A stretch of DNA of 64,000 bases, from assembly GCA_023957215.1 (NCBI GenBank), contig JAMLHH010000002.1, positions 1 to 64,000 on the forward strand, read 5' to 3'. Positions 8,901-18,030 of the stretch are shown here, piece by piece. A program made the position numbers and the translations under genes. The stretch's first letter is position 1; each line of letters starts with the position of its first letter. This stretch comes from Chitinophagales bacterium (GTDB lineage: Bacteria; Bacteroidota; Bacteroidia; Chitinophagales; JADIYW01). The notes below the pieces were generated by a model. It worked only from the letters and a program-made list of their open reading frames with translations. It ran no database searches and was not told the origin of the DNA.

Positions 8901-9109
8901 CAGAAGAAAATCTGAATGAAGAAGCAGCAAAACGATACATTACAGCTTCTTTAAAACGGGAATATGCCAGTGAAAACGGAACAGAATTGAATGCTCTTTT
9001 GCCAAAAATGAGTCCGTTAAATCCGCAATACTTAACGAAAAAACAAAGTGTTTTTCAAAAAATCGTAGCTTTTGTAGAAAAGTTTAAAGGAGTGGGAGGA
9101 CAACTATAA
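5975..9109 (+). CDS. hsdR: Type I restriction enzyme endonuclease/translocase subunit HsdR
   Basis: Motor and nuclease subunit of 1044 residues. The N-terminal nuclease fold shows NRYDVTILV near residue 154 and VELKKRG near 170 (the D...ExK site). The SF2 translocase follows: Walker A HTTGSGKT near residue 312, DEAH near 413, motif III FGFTGTP and motif [12 protein letters not shown] helical C-terminal domain, which would dock to HsdM, follows. The chosen start is ATG 5975, which gives [15 protein letters not shown]; a TTG six bases upstream is less likely. Hsd genes are normally adjacent, but here two inserted genes separate hsdR from hsdS. Confidence 0.96.
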   Translation: MYKTIAESNNFIVLDRYDKFSVLNEPAVGYQTEYALEREFIQDLENQGYEYVRELNTQQAMLANVRVQLQTLNNTQFSDSEWTRFVEEYLDKPSDNLIEKTRKIHDNYIYDFVFDKDKDSNKPTNIYLVDKKNIARNKVQVISQFEQKGTHANRYDVTILVNGLPLVQVELKKRGVAIREAFNQVHRYSKESFNSDNSLFKYLQIFVISNGTDSRYFANTVKRDKNSFDFTMNWARADNSLIKDLKDFTATFFQKKTLLEVLLKYSVFDTSDTLLIMRPYQIAATERMLWKIESSYLSKKWSSTEGGGYIWHTTGSGKTLTSFKAARLATQLDFIDKVFFVVDRKDLDFQTMKEYQRFSPDSVNGSDSTAGLKRNIEKDDNKIIVTTIQKLNNLMKTEHDLEIYQKQVVFIFDEAHRSQFGEAQKNLTKKFKKYYQFGFTGTPIFPQNALGSETTASVFGRELHSYVITDAIRDEKVLKFKVDYNDVRPQFKSIETEIDEKKLSAAENKAALLHPARIKEISQYILNNFRIKTHRNQGSDKGFNAMFAVSSVDAAKCYYEELNNLQNIETDGNPSNRKRLKIATIFSFAANEEQNAIGEIPDETFEPTAMDSSAKEFLSKAINDYNALFKTSYGVDSKEFQNYYRDLAKRVKSKEVDLIIVVGMFLTGFDAPTLNTLFVDKNLRYHGLMQAFSRTNRIYDATKTFGNIITFRDLEQATIDAITLFGDKNTKNVVLEKSYKEYLEGFTDIATGEARRGYIDVVKELNERFPNPDEIIKEKDKKDFVKLFGEYLRVENILQNYDEFTHLKALQNIDINNAEEVEQFKEIHFVTDEDITAMQGIELLAERTAQDYRSTYNDIREWLRQQKKGNEAEESTIDWDDVVFEVDLLKSQEINLDYILELIFEHNKKTKDKASLIDEIRRVIRASIGNRAKESLVVDFINETDLDTLQDKANVIESFFVFAQNKQKAEALELITEENLNEEAAKRYITASLKREYASENGTELNALLPKMSPLNPQYLTKKQSVFQKIVAFVEKFKGVGGQL

Positions 9110-9265
9110 ATAACAACTATAATGATAAAAATGGACATCGCAACGAGTTACCACTTGCTTGCAAGAGAGCGATTCATCATTTCGTTTTGGGGGTTGGTTG
9201 CACGTTAAAGGAGATTTATCTGAGTGTCTAAAATTTGCTCCGATACAAAACGGCTGACTGTTCAC

Positions 9266-10702
9266 TCAAAACTTCAACTTCAAAGTTTCTACAGTTACAA
9301 TTTTAAACAAAAATGAAACGATGATACTTGCAATACCGATAATCATCAGTGCAAAGAGCCAAAAAATGGAGCTTAGACTTAAAAGGTAAGCAAGTACGGA
9401 TATTACAGTTGCAAAAGCGATGGATGATAGCAGTATTTGTACACTAAAAGGCAATCTGAAAATCTTAAAACAAGCAATGACATATATCACCAAAACACTC
9501 AACTGTGTCCCAAAAGTGGTAATAGCAGCACCCAAAGCACCTAAACGAGGTATCAATAGATAATTGGTGATAATATTTAAAATTGTAGTGACAAGTAATG
9601 CAGGTATCATCAACGAAAAATTCTTGTTGGCAGTCAAAAGTGTTCCAAAAACGTAAAGCATACCGATGGAGATAAAGTTAAATGTCAACACCATAAAAAC
9701 CTGACTGCTTTGTACTGTCGTATGACCTGCATACAACGTTTCCATGATGTCATTGGCAAAAAATACACCTCCGATTACAATAGGAATGATAATCGTCAAC
9801 ATCAAAGAGTAAGCGTGCTTTAGTACTTGATGAACACTTTCTTTTTGACCGATACGGTACGCAAAAAGTGGTAGAAGTATGCCTGCAATGACATATCCCA
9901 TATTGTTAATAGATTCGATGATACGATAGCTTTGAGCATAAATTCCGGCTTGAGTAGCTCCTTGGTTTCCCAAAATCTGTTCTATCATCACGGTATCTAT
10001 CCGATTACTGACACTCATCAAAAAATAAATGGTTGCAAAAGGGATGGATTCTAAAATAACTTTTTTGATTATAGACAAATCTATTTTCCACACCAAATGA
10101 GGAGATAACTTTAGATTGAATAAAATACATACCGCACTCGTTATCAGCAACGCAAGTGTCTGCACTTTTACAAAATTCATGATGGACAAATCAAGTATTT
10201 GTATAGCAGGTATCAACATAAATAAAGCACCGATAATCATCAAAATCTTATCTATGACAGATAAAAAAGCATCTCGTATAAAAAGCTGATGCGCACTGAC
10301 ATTGGTACGCAAAAGAATATTAAACGAAAGCAAAATTTGATTGAGTAAAATCCAGTAAAAGAATTTATATTTTGTATAGCCTAAAAAATGAGCGACCAGT
10401 GTAGAAACCAAAATATAAATAATAATAAGTATGATTTTAGCGAAAACCGTATTAGCAAACATCCTTGGGAAATTGAGTCGGTCTTTTGAAATTTCGGTCT
10501 GATTGTAATTTTGCAAACCAAAATCCAATAAAATCTGAAATAAATAAGTGAAATTGAAAATTGCAAAGTACAAGCCATACTCATTACTCCCCAAATCATT
10601 TTGCACGGTACGGTCTATTCCAAATACCCAAATAGGCTTGACGATAAAGTTAACGCCCAGCATAAACAAGATATTGAAAATAAAAGACCTCTTTAAATTC
10701 AC
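9266..10702 (-). CDS. Oligosaccharide flippase (Wzx-like, MOP superfamily)
   Basis: Integral membrane protein of 478 residues with about 12-14 hydrophobic helices and the even spacing of polysaccharide flippases. The start (MNLKRSFIFNILFMLGVNF) is typical of lipid-linked oligosaccharide exporters. It would move undecaprenyl-linked glycans across the inner membrane. It lies nine bases downstream of a class III aminotransferase on the same strand, with no glycosyltransferase next to it, so the substrate cannot be guessed. The 156 bases between it and hsdR hold no gene I can support. Confidence 0.85.
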   Translation of the reverse strand: MNLKRSFIFNILFMLGVNFIVKPIWVFGIDRTVQNDLGSNEYGLYFAIFNFTYLFQILLDFGLQNYNQTEISKDRLNFPRMFANTVFAKIILIIIYILVSTLVAHFLGYTKYKFFYWILLNQILLSFNILLRTNVSAHQLFIRDAFLSVIDKILMIIGALFMLIPAIQILDLSIMNFVKVQTLALLITSAVCILFNLKLSPHLVWKIDLSIIKKVILESIPFATIYFLMSVSNRIDTVMIEQILGNQGATQAGIYAQSYRIIESINNMGYVIAGILLPLFAYRIGQKESVHQVLKHAYSLMLTIIIPIVIGGVFFANDIMETLYAGHTTVQSSQVFMVLTFNFISIGMLYVFGTLLTANKNFSLMIPALLVTTILNIITNYLLIPRLGALGAAITTFGTQLSVLVIYVIACFKIFRLPFSVQILLSSIAFATVISVLAYLLSLSSIFWLFALMIIGIASIIVSFLFKIVTVETLKLKF

Positions 10703-10711
10703 ACGACGATT

Positions 10712-11905
10712 TTATGATGGATATACTTCATCCAAAGCTGCTAAAATTTGACCACAAGCCCAATTGATTTCATCCTCTGTAATAATTAAAGGCGGTGCCA
10801 AACGCATGGCCTCGGACTCAAACAAAAACCAGTCTGTCAAGATACCTTTTTGAAGTCCGGCTTGAATCACTTTTTTCAGATTTTCAAAATTATCCAAGTG
10901 TACCGCCATCATCAAACCTTTGTGATTGATTTTTCGAATAGCCGGATGTTTTAATCTCTCCAAAAACAAAGCTTCTTTTTTCGCTACATCTTGAATATAT
11001 GTTCCTTCTAAAAGTTCTTTCAAATGCGCAAGTGCAGCCGCACAACTGACCGGATTTCCTCCAAAAGTTGTAATATGTCCAAGGATAGGATTGTCGATGA
11101 GTACATTCATCATCTCTTGTGAAGATATAAACGCACCGAGTGGCAGACCACCTCCAAAACCTTTTGCCAATAACAAAATATCCGGTACGATATCTAATTG
11201 TTCAAAGTTAAACATTGTACCGGTACGTCCCATACCGGTTTGTATTTCATCCAAAATCAATAAAGCACCCGTTTCATCACATTTTTTTCGCAATGCCTGC
11301 ATATACTCCTTAGTAGGTACGGTGACACCACTTTCAGCCTGTACCGGATCCAGAATGACAGCTGCGGTATGTGTAGAGATTTGCCCTAAATCCGCTAATT
11401 GACCATAGTGTAGTCTTCTGATACCGGGTAATAAAGGTCTAAATTTATTTCTCCAATATTCATCACCCAATAAACTCAACGCACCCTGTGTACTTCCATG
11501 ATAAGCATTGTGAAAACCGACTATTTCAGGTCTGCCGGTATATCTTTTGGCTAACTTCATCGCTCCTTCCACCGCTTCTGCACCCGAATTGGTATAATAT
11601 ACTTGTTGTAATTGCGCCGGCAAGATACTTGTAAGTAATTGTGCCAATTGTGTTTGTGGAGACATGATTAATTCACCATACACCAATGTATGCATGAAAG
11701 TTTCAGCTTGTTTTTGAACAGCTTTTACAATTTTAGGATGGCAATGTCCCAAAGTACTGACATTGATTCCGGCAATCAAATCCATCCACTTTTCTCCATT
11801 TTTACCATAAAGCCACATACCTGATGCACTTTTAACTTCCAAAAGAAGCGGACTATCACTCGTCTGAGCTATATGTTGAAGAAAAACTTGCCTTTCTGAT
11901 AACAT
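10712..11905 (-). CDS. Class III PLP-dependent aminotransferase (acetylornithine/ornithine aminotransferase-like)
   Basis: The family order is clear: TNSGAEAVEGAMKLAKRYTGR (cofactor phosphate region), FHNAYHGST, ILDEIQTGMGRTG with the Asp that holds the pyridine nitrogen, and LLAKGFGGGLPLGAF with the Schiff-base lysine near residue 248. About 397 residues from the ATG at 11905; an upstream ATG at 11947 would add 14 residues of doubtful origin that overlap the glnS promoter. Substrate is not determinable; aspartate-family or ornithine-type activity is likely from the family. Divergent from glnS. Confidence 0.88.
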   Translation of the reverse strand: MLSERQVFLQHIAQTSDSPLLLEVKSASGMWLYGKNGEKWMDLIAGINVSTLGHCHPKIVKAVQKQAETFMHTLVYGELIMSPQTQLAQLLTSILPAQLQQVYYTNSGAEAVEGAMKLAKRYTGRPEIVGFHNAYHGSTQGALSLLGDEYWRNKFRPLLPGIRRLHYGQLADLGQISTHTAAVILDPVQAESGVTVPTKEYMQALRKKCDETGALLILDEIQTGMGRTGTMFNFEQLDIVPDILLLAKGFGGGLPLGAFISSQEMMNVLIDNPILGHITTFGGNPVSCAAALAHLKELLEGTYIQDVAKKEALFLERLKHPAIRKINHKGLMMAVHLDNFENLKKVIQAGLQKGILTDWFLFESEAMRLAPPLIITEDEINWACGQILAALDEVYPS

Positions 11906-11991
11906 AAACACTAAGGTAGTGAGAATAGAATATAGATGATTGTACAAAAGCTATTTTTTGATACAAAAGAGAAACATTGTTCACTTTGCCG

Positions 11992-11999
11992 TATTTTTG
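11992..11999 (+). promoter_or_regulatory. Bacteroidota-type -7 element for glnS
   Basis: TATTTTTG fits TAnnTTTG, ending 15 bases before the chosen glnS ATG, so the 5' leader would be very short. The position supports ATG 12015 over the longer frame that begins at 11940. Confidence 0.5.
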
Positions 12000-12014
12000 T
12001 ACAAAATTTTAATA

Positions 12015-13652
12015 ATGGAAGGACAAGCCAATAACTTTTTGGAGGATATTATTGAAAAACACCTTGAGGAAGGAAAGTACGATAGCATACAGACTCGTTT
12101 CCCTCCCGAGCCAAATGGTTATTTACACATTGGTCATGCGGCTTCCATCTGTCTCAACTTTGGTTTGGCAAAGAAATATGGCGGAAAATGCAATTTGAGA
12201 TTTGATGATACCAACCCTTTAGCGGAAGAAACCGAATACGTAGAAAGTATTCAGGAAGATGTCAAATGGTTAGGATTCCAATGGGATCAACTTTTTTTTA
12301 CTTCGGATTATTTTGAAACTTTATACGGTTATGCTGTGGATCTCATCAAAAAAGGACTGGCTTATGTAGATGATTTATCGGCAGAAGAAATTGCAGCTAC
12401 AAAAGGCAATATGGAAAAGCCGGGTGTCGAAAGTCCTCATAGAAACAGAAGTATAGAAGAAAACCTACAACTTTTTGCTAACATGAGAGCCGGCAAATAT
12501 CAGGATGGTGAAAAGGTTTTACGTGCTAAAATAGATATGTCGCACCCCAACTTACTGATGCGCGACCCTTTGTTGTACAGAATCAAGCATGCCCATCATC
12601 ATCGTACCGGAGATAAATGGTGTATCTACCCAATGTACGATTTTGCACATGGACAAAGTGATAGTATCGAAAAAGTCACCCATTCTATCTGTACTTTGGA
12701 ATTTATACATCATAGACCATTATATGATTGGTTGATAGACAAATTAGAAATCTATCCATCTCATCAATATGAGTTTGCACGTAGAAACTTGGATTATACC
12801 GTGATGAGTAAAAGAAGACTCTTACAATTAGTCAATGAAAAGCACGTCAGCGGTTGGGATGATCCCCGAATGCCTACCGTGAGTGGGTTGAGAAGACGAG
12901 GTTATACTCCGAAAAGTATCCGTGATTTCGTCGCTTCTATGGGAATCAGCAAGCGCGAAAACAGTGTCGATATGGGATTATTGGAATCCTGTCTGCGCAA
13001 TGACCTCAACAAAGAAGCTTTGAGAAGAATGGCAGTTTTAGATCCGGTAAAATTGATTATCACTAATCTTCCTGACGGGCAAAATGAAATGGTCTCTTCT
13101 GAAAATAATCCCGAAAAACCGGAAACCGGAGATAGAAAAATTCCTTTTGGTAGAGAGGTTTGGATAGAACGTGAAGATTTTATGGAAGAACCACCTAAAA
13201 AATATTTTCGATTAGGTCCTGACAGAGTGGTCAGATTAAAAAGTGCGGGTATCATCCGTTGTACAGGATTTAAGAAAGATGAAAAAGGTGAAATTGAAGA
13301 AATCTATTGCGAGTTGCTAACAGACGAACAAGTCGGAGAGGTAAAAGTAAAAGGGACTATCCATTGGGTCAATGTATCCACTGCAAAAACTGCTGAAATC
13401 AGATTGTATGACAGACTTTTTACGGTAGCAGATCCTGCCAAACAAGAAGGCGATTTTAAAGAGTATATCAACCCTGATTCGTTAGTGACTATTCACACAG
13501 CTTACATCGAGCCCTGCCTTGCAGAAGCCCAAGTCGGAGATAGTTTTCAGTTTTTGAGAAAAGGATATTTTTGTGTTGACAAAGATAGCTCTGAAAAGAA
13601 ACTTATCTTCAATAGAAGTGTAGGATTAAAAGATGCTTGGGTCAATAAATAA
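12015..13652 (+). CDS. glnS: Glutamine-tRNA ligase
   Basis: Charges tRNA-Gln with glutamine in the cytoplasm. Class I synthetase signatures are HIGH at residues 38-41 (in PEPNGYLHIGHA) and VMSKR near residue 263, with the GlnRS-type anticodon-binding beta barrels in the C-terminal half. Start ATG 12015 gives 545 residues and MEGQANNFLEDIIEKHL, close to family N-termini; 25 codons of upstream open frame are probably not translated. Presence of GlnRS implies direct charging of Gln-tRNA. Divergently transcribed from the aminotransferase, with about 110 bases between the starts. Confidence 0.97.
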   Translation: MEGQANNFLEDIIEKHLEEGKYDSIQTRFPPEPNGYLHIGHAASICLNFGLAKKYGGKCNLRFDDTNPLAEETEYVESIQEDVKWLGFQWDQLFFTSDYFETLYGYAVDLIKKGLAYVDDLSAEEIAATKGNMEKPGVESPHRNRSIEENLQLFANMRAGKYQDGEKVLRAKIDMSHPNLLMRDPLLYRIKHAHHHRTGDKWCIYPMYDFAHGQSDSIEKVTHSICTLEFIHHRPLYDWLIDKLEIYPSHQYEFARRNLDYTVMSKRRLLQLVNEKHVSGWDDPRMPTVSGLRRRGYTPKSIRDFVASMGISKRENSVDMGLLESCLRNDLNKEALRRMAVLDPVKLIITNLPDGQNEMVSSENNPEKPETGDRKIPFGREVWIEREDFMEEPPKKYFRLGPDRVVRLKSAGIIRCTGFKKDEKGEIEEIYCELLTDEQVGEVKVKGTIHWVNVSTAKTAEIRLYDRLFTVADPAKQEGDFKEYINPDSLVTIHTAYIEPCLAEAQVGDSFQFLRKGYFCVDKDSSEKKLIFNRSVGLKDAWVNK

Positions 13653-13682
13653 AGTGTTTATTGTCTCATAGAAATCTTAGAT

Positions 13683-13970
13683 TTAGTTGTCTAATTTGAT
13701 GTAGTATTCAAAATCTATATCTCCTTTTTCCTGTTCTATTTCTTGAAAGGTATCTATCAATCCTTCAAAGGTGACTAATTGTTGTAAATTCAAGTTTGTA
13801 AACTGAATTAAAATGGGTGTTTGTACGTGACCGGTCAGACTATCATAAAGGGCATCTAAATTGTTGCCGAAATATTCAGGTAAATCAAGTTTTGTGGCTA
13901 AATCTTTATAAAAATCTTCTATTGTTTTGATATGTTCAAAGTTGATGATGATTTGTCGCTTACTGTCCAT
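13683..13970 (-). CDS. Barstar-like ribonuclease inhibitor
   Basis: Barstar family protein of 95 residues. The core YFGNNLDALYDSLTG matches the inhibitory loop and helix of barstar, with Asp39 and Asp43 in the positions of barstar Asp35 and Asp39 that plug the barnase active site. It starts two bases after the stop of the barnase-like gene on the same strand, so the pair is one operon with toxin first. It would act in the cytoplasm, protecting the cell from the nuclease before export. Confidence 0.9.
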   Translation of the reverse strand: MDSKRQIIINFEHIKTIEDFYKDLATKLDLPEYFGNNLDALYDSLTGHVQTPILIQFTNLNLQQLVTFEGLIDTFQEIEQEKGDIDFEYYIKLDN

Positions 13971-13972
13971 AA

Positions 13973-14500
13973 TTATTGTTTCTGAAAGGTCTGATAATGA
14001 TCTTTGGTAATAAAAATAAGGTTGTCATTGCTGAAAACAAGTCTATCTGCATTTCTTGTTCCACAGTTGTAATTGATATCTGCTTCAAAATATTTTCGAC
14101 CGGATTGCATCGGTAATAATCGTTCTCTATTGCCAAAAGTATCACCTCCGATAGCTCTTCCGGGTAATACTTCACAAAGATTTCCACTACTCGCTATCCA
14201 ACCTCTCTTTTGAGCTTCACTTTTAGTGATATAATAATCAGGAAGGCGATGATGCTCTTTGAGATAAGCTACTACGATTTCTTCTTTTGTCAATTCAAGA
14301 ATTTCGTCGTTGATTGTTTCGTTTTTAACAATTTGACCAACTTTGGAATCAGATGCTTTTGATTTATCAATATGAGTTGTCACTTCAACAGGCTGTGTCG
14401 TCGGTGTTTCTTTTATACGTGAATCGTAAATCTTATACCCGATGACTAAAAGGAGTAAGAGGAGTAAAACAAGGTTGTTCTTTTTGGCTTTTTGGTTCAT
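13973..14500 (-). CDS. Barnase-like secreted or membrane-anchored ribonuclease
   Basis: 175 residues. A hydrophobic helix at about 8-22 (LVLLLLLLLVIGY) with no cleavage or lipobox motif is followed by a linker, then a guanyl-specific ribonuclease domain from about residue 75. Residues align without gaps to barnase at a constant offset of 66: Lys93 (Lys27), Glu139 (Glu73), Arg149 (Arg83), Arg153 (Arg87) and His168 (His102). The full catalytic set is present, in ITKSEAQ, FEADINY, GTRNADR and KDHYQTF. The domain probably sits outside the inner membrane. Its barstar lies directly downstream. Confidence 0.92.
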   Translation of the reverse strand: MNQKAKKNNLVLLLLLLLVIGYKIYDSRIKETPTTQPVEVTTHIDKSKASDSKVGQIVKNETINDEILELTKEEIVVAYLKEHHRLPDYYITKSEAQKRGWIASSGNLCEVLPGRAIGGDTFGNRERLLPMQSGRKYFEADINYNCGTRNADRLVFSNDNLIFITKDHYQTFQKQ

Positions 14501-14617
14501 ATAGACACAAAGATAAGGTCAAAGCTGGCAGCTTTTGGGACTTCATTTTGAAAAAAGTTTCTTTCTTCAAGAAAACTATTGGATAATCAGATATCTTTAG
14601 GTAATAATTAGAATAAA

Positions 14618-14944
14618 ATGAAAGACACCTACAAATCGCTTCTATCTATGTTAGTCGGTTGGTGTCTTTTGTCATTTATTACGAAGATAGAATGGATTTC
14701 GTATATCGCCGTTGCGCTTGCTTTTGGAGGTTTGATTTCTGAAAGATTTGCAGAAAAGTTCATGAAAATCGTACATAAAATTATCCATCTTGTTTTTAAT
14801 TCTATACAAAAGATTTTATTGGCGATTGTCTATTATCTTGTTATTACGCCCATTGCATTGATGAAAAAAAATGAAACCAAGGAGGGAAATTTTTGGCACA
14901 TTCATAAAAATACTACATCCGAACAATTAAAAAAACTTTGGTAA
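14618..14944 (+). CDS. SxtJ-like small membrane protein
   Basis: 108 residues with two to three hydrophobic segments (about 5-25, 27-42 and 65-82). The layout and the C-terminal NFWHIHKNTTSEQLKKLW resemble the SxtJ family, found beside biosynthetic and polysaccharide genes. The stop overlaps the ATG of the DegT-type aminotransferase (TAATG), so the two are probably translated together. The family has no defined biochemical role. The similarity is modest and read by eye. Confidence 0.6.
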   Translation: MKDTYKSLLSMLVGWCLLSFITKIEWISYIAVALAFGGLISERFAEKFMKIVHKIIHLVFNSIQKILLAIVYYLVITPIALMKKNETKEGNFWHIHKNTTSEQLKKLW

Positions 14945-16032
14945 TGATACCTTTTGTCGATTTAGAATATATACATACACCATTACAAGCAGATTTTAGG
15001 AAAGTACAAGAGACTTGCATAAATACATCCGATTTTGTCACAACCGGTCAAATGGTGAAAAATTTTGAAAATGCATTTGCCCAATATTGTGAAGTCAAGT
15101 ATTGTGTGGGAGTCAGTAGCGGTACTGCCGCCTTGTTTCTAACTCTAAAAGCGATGGGAATACAAGAAGGCGATGAGGTGATTGTCCCATCACATACATT
15201 TATTGCCACTGCAATGGCAGTCAGTCATTGTGGGGCAAAGCCTGTTTTTGTCGATGTAGATTCAGAAACATGGAATATCAGATGGTCTGATATCCAACCA
15301 AAAGTCAATGAAAAAACCAAAGCCATTATAGCTGTTCATATTTACGGCAATCCTGTAGATTTGGAAGAGATTGTCACAAATGCACATGCTTTATCTATAC
15401 CGGTGATTGAAGATGCATGTCAGGCACACGGAGCTATTTATCAAGGTAAAAAAGTAGGCTCATTAGCGGATGCTGCCTGTTTTAGTTTTTATCCAAGTAA
15501 GAACTTAGGTGCTTTGGGTGAAGGTGGAGCAATTACCACAAACAATGAAGAACTCACTCAAAAAATATTAAAACTCAGAAACTATGGACGTTCTGATAAA
15601 TACAAACACGATTTTGTAGGTTACAATCTCAGATTACAAGCGATACAGGCAGGTTTTCTTTCCGTCAAATTACCTTTTTTGGATGGATGGAACCAAGAGA
15701 GAAGAAGATTAGTAAGTGTGTACCGGCATTTTTTAAAAGACACTGATTATCAACTTCAGAAAGTGGTAACAAATGCCCAATCTGTCTATCATCTTTGTGT
15801 GATTAAATGTAAAAACAGAGAGAACGTCATACAACACTTTACAAAAAATGAAATCGGGTTTGGTGTACATTATCCTTTGACATGCCATCAGCAACCCGCC
15901 TATCCCGACGATTTTAACTTGTCGCTACAAATATCAGAACATTTAACGCAATCAGTCATCTCTCTCCCACTCTATGTAGGTCTGAAAGACGAACAAGTGG
16001 AGAGAGTATGCAGAATATTGCAGAAAGTTTAG
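14944..16032 (+). CDS. DegT/DnrJ/EryC1/StrS family sugar aminotransferase
   Basis: PLP-dependent enzyme of 362 residues that usually transaminates keto-sugars of nucleotide sugars. Visible features are the N-terminal MIPFVDLE, the GVSSGTAAL cofactor region, IPVIEDACQAHGA, and CFSFYPSKNLGALGEGGA with the Schiff-base lysine. The chosen start is ATG 14944, overlapping the stop of the SxtJ-like gene; an in-frame TTG two codons upstream is less likely. It likely supplies an amino sugar for a surface glycan, but no sugar pathway genes adjoin it. Convergent with the YHS lipoprotein gene, sharing four bases. Confidence 0.92.
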   Translation: MIPFVDLEYIHTPLQADFRKVQETCINTSDFVTTGQMVKNFENAFAQYCEVKYCVGVSSGTAALFLTLKAMGIQEGDEVIVPSHTFIATAMAVSHCGAKPVFVDVDSETWNIRWSDIQPKVNEKTKAIIAVHIYGNPVDLEEIVTNAHALSIPVIEDACQAHGAIYQGKKVGSLADAACFSFYPSKNLGALGEGGAITTNNEELTQKILKLRNYGRSDKYKHDFVGYNLRLQAIQAGFLSVKLPFLDGWNQERRRLVSVYRHFLKDTDYQLQKVVTNAQSVYHLCVIKCKNRENVIQHFTKNEIGFGVHYPLTCHQQPAYPDDFNLSLQISEHLTQSVISLPLYVGLKDEQVERVCRILQKV

Positions 16033-16304
16033 TTGAGCTTACTAATATACCCTTCCGGATCTTCTTGGAAGTCGTGTTTACATTTCGCACTGCAAAATCC
16101 ATATAAATCACCTTCATGATTGAGTGTATCTCCCATATATTTAGGCATTTCCATTCCACAGACCGGATCAATATTATTGACAATCTCTGCATCAATTTTT
16201 ACCTTCTCTGCCATTCCGTCCTCGTGTGATGTCTCGGAATTGTTTTGACAGGAGCATAGTGACAATGCCATGATGATGCTAAAAAGAATAGAAGTAACTT
16301 TCAT
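16029..16304 (-). CDS. YHS-domain lipoprotein
   Basis: 91 residues. A signal peptide ends in a lipobox (LSLCSC), so it should be lipid-anchored in the envelope. The YHS domain follows: NIDPVCGMEM, then GDLYGFCSAKCKHDF. YHS domains occur with copper and other heavy-metal handling proteins, and the paired cysteines would suit metal binding. Its stop overlaps the 3' end of the convergent aminotransferase gene by four bases. Metal specificity is not readable. Confidence 0.85.
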   Translation of the reverse strand: MKVTSILFSIIMALSLCSCQNNSETSHEDGMAEKVKIDAEIVNNIDPVCGMEMPKYMGDTLNHEGDLYGFCSAKCKHDFQEDPEGYISKLN

Positions 16305-16430
16305 AAAATAAGTTTTCAGAATGAATCAATTATTCTATACAAAGATAGAAATTATCCTCCTCAAAGAAAAAAGATTATTATTAAGAATATGCTAATAGAA
16401 GAATGAGTCAATTAGGAAGTATAGCAGCAA

Positions 16431-16524
16431 TACATTGGTACATTGATACATCGGTACATTGGTACATTGGTACATTGGTACATTGGTACATCGGTACATC
16501 GGTACATTGGTACATTGGTACATT
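16431..16524. repeat. Octanucleotide tandem repeat (TACATTGG)
   Basis: Eleven full units and a partial twelfth of TACATTGG, with TACATCGG and one TACATTGA as variants, in strict 8-base phase. It fills much of the 318-base gap between the YHS lipoprotein and ric, ending 99 bases before the ric start. Frames through it on both strands are open but give only repetitive peptides, so I call no gene here. Confidence 0.95.
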
Positions 16525-16622
16525 AAAATTATTAACAATAATAAAACAGACAAAAAAGTCTTATTTAGACTCGTTTTATATATCTTCGTCCCAATTTTAT
16601 ACTCATTTATTAAAAGTAAAGT

Positions 16623-17333
16623 ATGGATATTCAAAAAGAATCAATTATTGGAGATGTTGTAGCACACGATTACAGGGCTGCATCTGTATTTAAAAAATTC
16701 GGAATAGATTTCTGCTGTAATGGCAACCGTTCGATAGGCGATGCTTGTGCAGATAAAAATATTGATGATAGTGAAATTATAAATGCAGTCAACAATGTTT
16801 TATCCAACAATACAGGTCAAGGCGGAATAGACTTTACAAGTTGGCCTTTAGATTTATTAGCTGATTATATCGAAAAGAAACATCATAGATATGTAGATAG
16901 TAAAATCGAAGACATCCTCCCTTATTTACAAAAGATTGCCAGAGTCCACGGAGGCAGACATTCGGAATTGTTAGAAGTCGAACAACTCTTCTCAGCTTCT
17001 GCTAAAGAATTGACCTCTCACATGAGAGAAGAAGAAGCTGTCATTTTTCCGAAAATAAGAAGCTTGGTAAATGGCAACACAAATGATGAGGAAACACTTG
17101 ACCAATCTATTGCCGAGCTGATGCATCAACATGATCAGGAAGGGGAAAGATTTAGAAGAATAGACGCTTTGACAAATGGTTACACAACTCCAGAAGACGG
17201 ATGTAATACATATAGAGTTACCTTAGCAATGCTTAAAGAGTTTGAGGAAGATTTACATCTACATATACACTTAGAAAACAACATTTTATTTCCAAAAGCC
17301 TTGGAAATAGAGCATAAGACCGTCAATGCTTAG
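16623..17333 (+). CDS. ric: Iron-sulfur cluster repair di-iron protein Ric (YtfE/ScdA)
   Basis: Repairs Fe-S clusters damaged by nitric oxide or oxidants. The N-terminal ScdA domain has DFCCNGNRSI with the conserved cysteine pair. The hemerythrin-like domain carries the iron-binding histidines and carboxylates in EKKHHRYVDSKI, HGGRHSEL, SHMREEEAVIF, LMHQHDQEGE and LHLHIHLENNILFP. 236 residues is full length. An octamer repeat lies in its upstream region, where copy number could alter expression. The next gene is an azurin, another protein of respiratory or denitrifying metabolism. Confidence 0.95.
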   Translation: MDIQKESIIGDVVAHDYRAASVFKKFGIDFCCNGNRSIGDACADKNIDDSEIINAVNNVLSNNTGQGGIDFTSWPLDLLADYIEKKHHRYVDSKIEDILPYLQKIARVHGGRHSELLEVEQLFSASAKELTSHMREEEAVIFPKIRSLVNGNTNDEETLDQSIAELMHQHDQEGERFRRIDALTNGYTTPEDGCNTYRVTLAMLKEFEEDLHLHIHLENNILFPKALEIEHKTVNA

Positions 17334-17402
17334 GATATATTATAAACGTAAATTTAATATACATCTAAAACGGAAACAGACAATTAATTTAACAATATGG
17401 TG

Positions 17403-17410
17403 TAAATTTG
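17403..17410 (+). promoter_or_regulatory. Bacteroidota-type -7 element for the azurin gene
   Basis: TAAATTTG matches TAnnTTTG, 66 bases before the azurin ATG in a long AT-rich leader. No clear -33 element is seen. Confidence 0.5.
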
Positions 17411-17476
17411 CATCTTAAATAAAGTTTGAAATTAAAAATAATTATAAAAAACCTTTTTAACTAAAAAACAAATCAA

Positions 17477-18016
17477 ATGAAAAAATCATTAATCGCTTTC
17501 ACCGCTATGGCTTTCTTATTTACAGCTTGCGGTAACAATGAATCAACTACAACTGAAGACAACAGCGCTACAACTGAAGAAGTGGCACCATCAGAAAATG
17601 ATGCTACAGAAGCAGACACTGCCGCAGCTGATGATAGCGAAGTTGCAGAATTGACTATCGAAGGTAACGATGCTATGCAATACAATGTGAAAACTTTGGA
17701 AGCTAAAGCCGGACAAAAAGTAAAATTAACTTTGGTACACACCGGCAAAGCTCCTAAATCTGCAATGGGTCATAACGTAGTTATCGTAAAACAAGGAGTT
17801 GATGTAGATGCATTTGCTAATGCAGCTATCGCAGCTCAAGCTAACGATTACATCCCTGCTGACAAAGAAGGTGATATCATCGCTCATACTGCTTTAATTG
17901 GTGGTGGTGAAACTACATCTGTAGAATTTACTGCACCCGCTGCCGGTATATATGATTTCTTCTGTTCATTCCCTGGTCACCACGGTATGATGAAAGGCAA
18001 ATTTATCGTTGAATAA
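17477..18016 (+). CDS. Azurin (type 1 copper lipoprotein)
   Basis: Small blue copper protein that passes electrons to terminal oxidases or nitrite reductase. The N-terminus has a signal peptide and lipobox (LFTACGN), so the protein is probably lipid-anchored, followed by an acidic Thr/Glu/Ala-rich linker to about residue 55. Copper ligands are visible: His in MGHNVV, then Cys, His and Met in FCSFPGHHGMMKG. 179 residues, longer than classical azurins because of the linker. It has its own promoter-like element and a strong terminator, so it is probably monocistronic. Confidence 0.93.
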   Translation: MKKSLIAFTAMAFLFTACGNNESTTTEDNSATTEEVAPSENDATEADTAAADDSEVAELTIEGNDAMQYNVKTLEAKAGQKVKLTLVHTGKAPKSAMGHNVVIVKQGVDVDAFANAAIAAQANDYIPADKEGDIIAHTALIGGGETTSVEFTAPAAGIYDFFCSFPGHHGMMKGKFIVE

Positions 18017-18030
18017 CTTATCAAACAACA

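Noticed and set aside
9110-9265. Possible small gene between hsdR and the flippase
   Set aside because: Short frame (about 28 codons) without recognisable pattern or start context.
16431-16524. Possible CRISPR array
   Set aside because: Units are eight bases with no spacers and no cas genes near.
16392-16693. Open frames across the octamer tract on both strands
   Set aside because: They only translate the repeat and overlap the start of ric in other frames.
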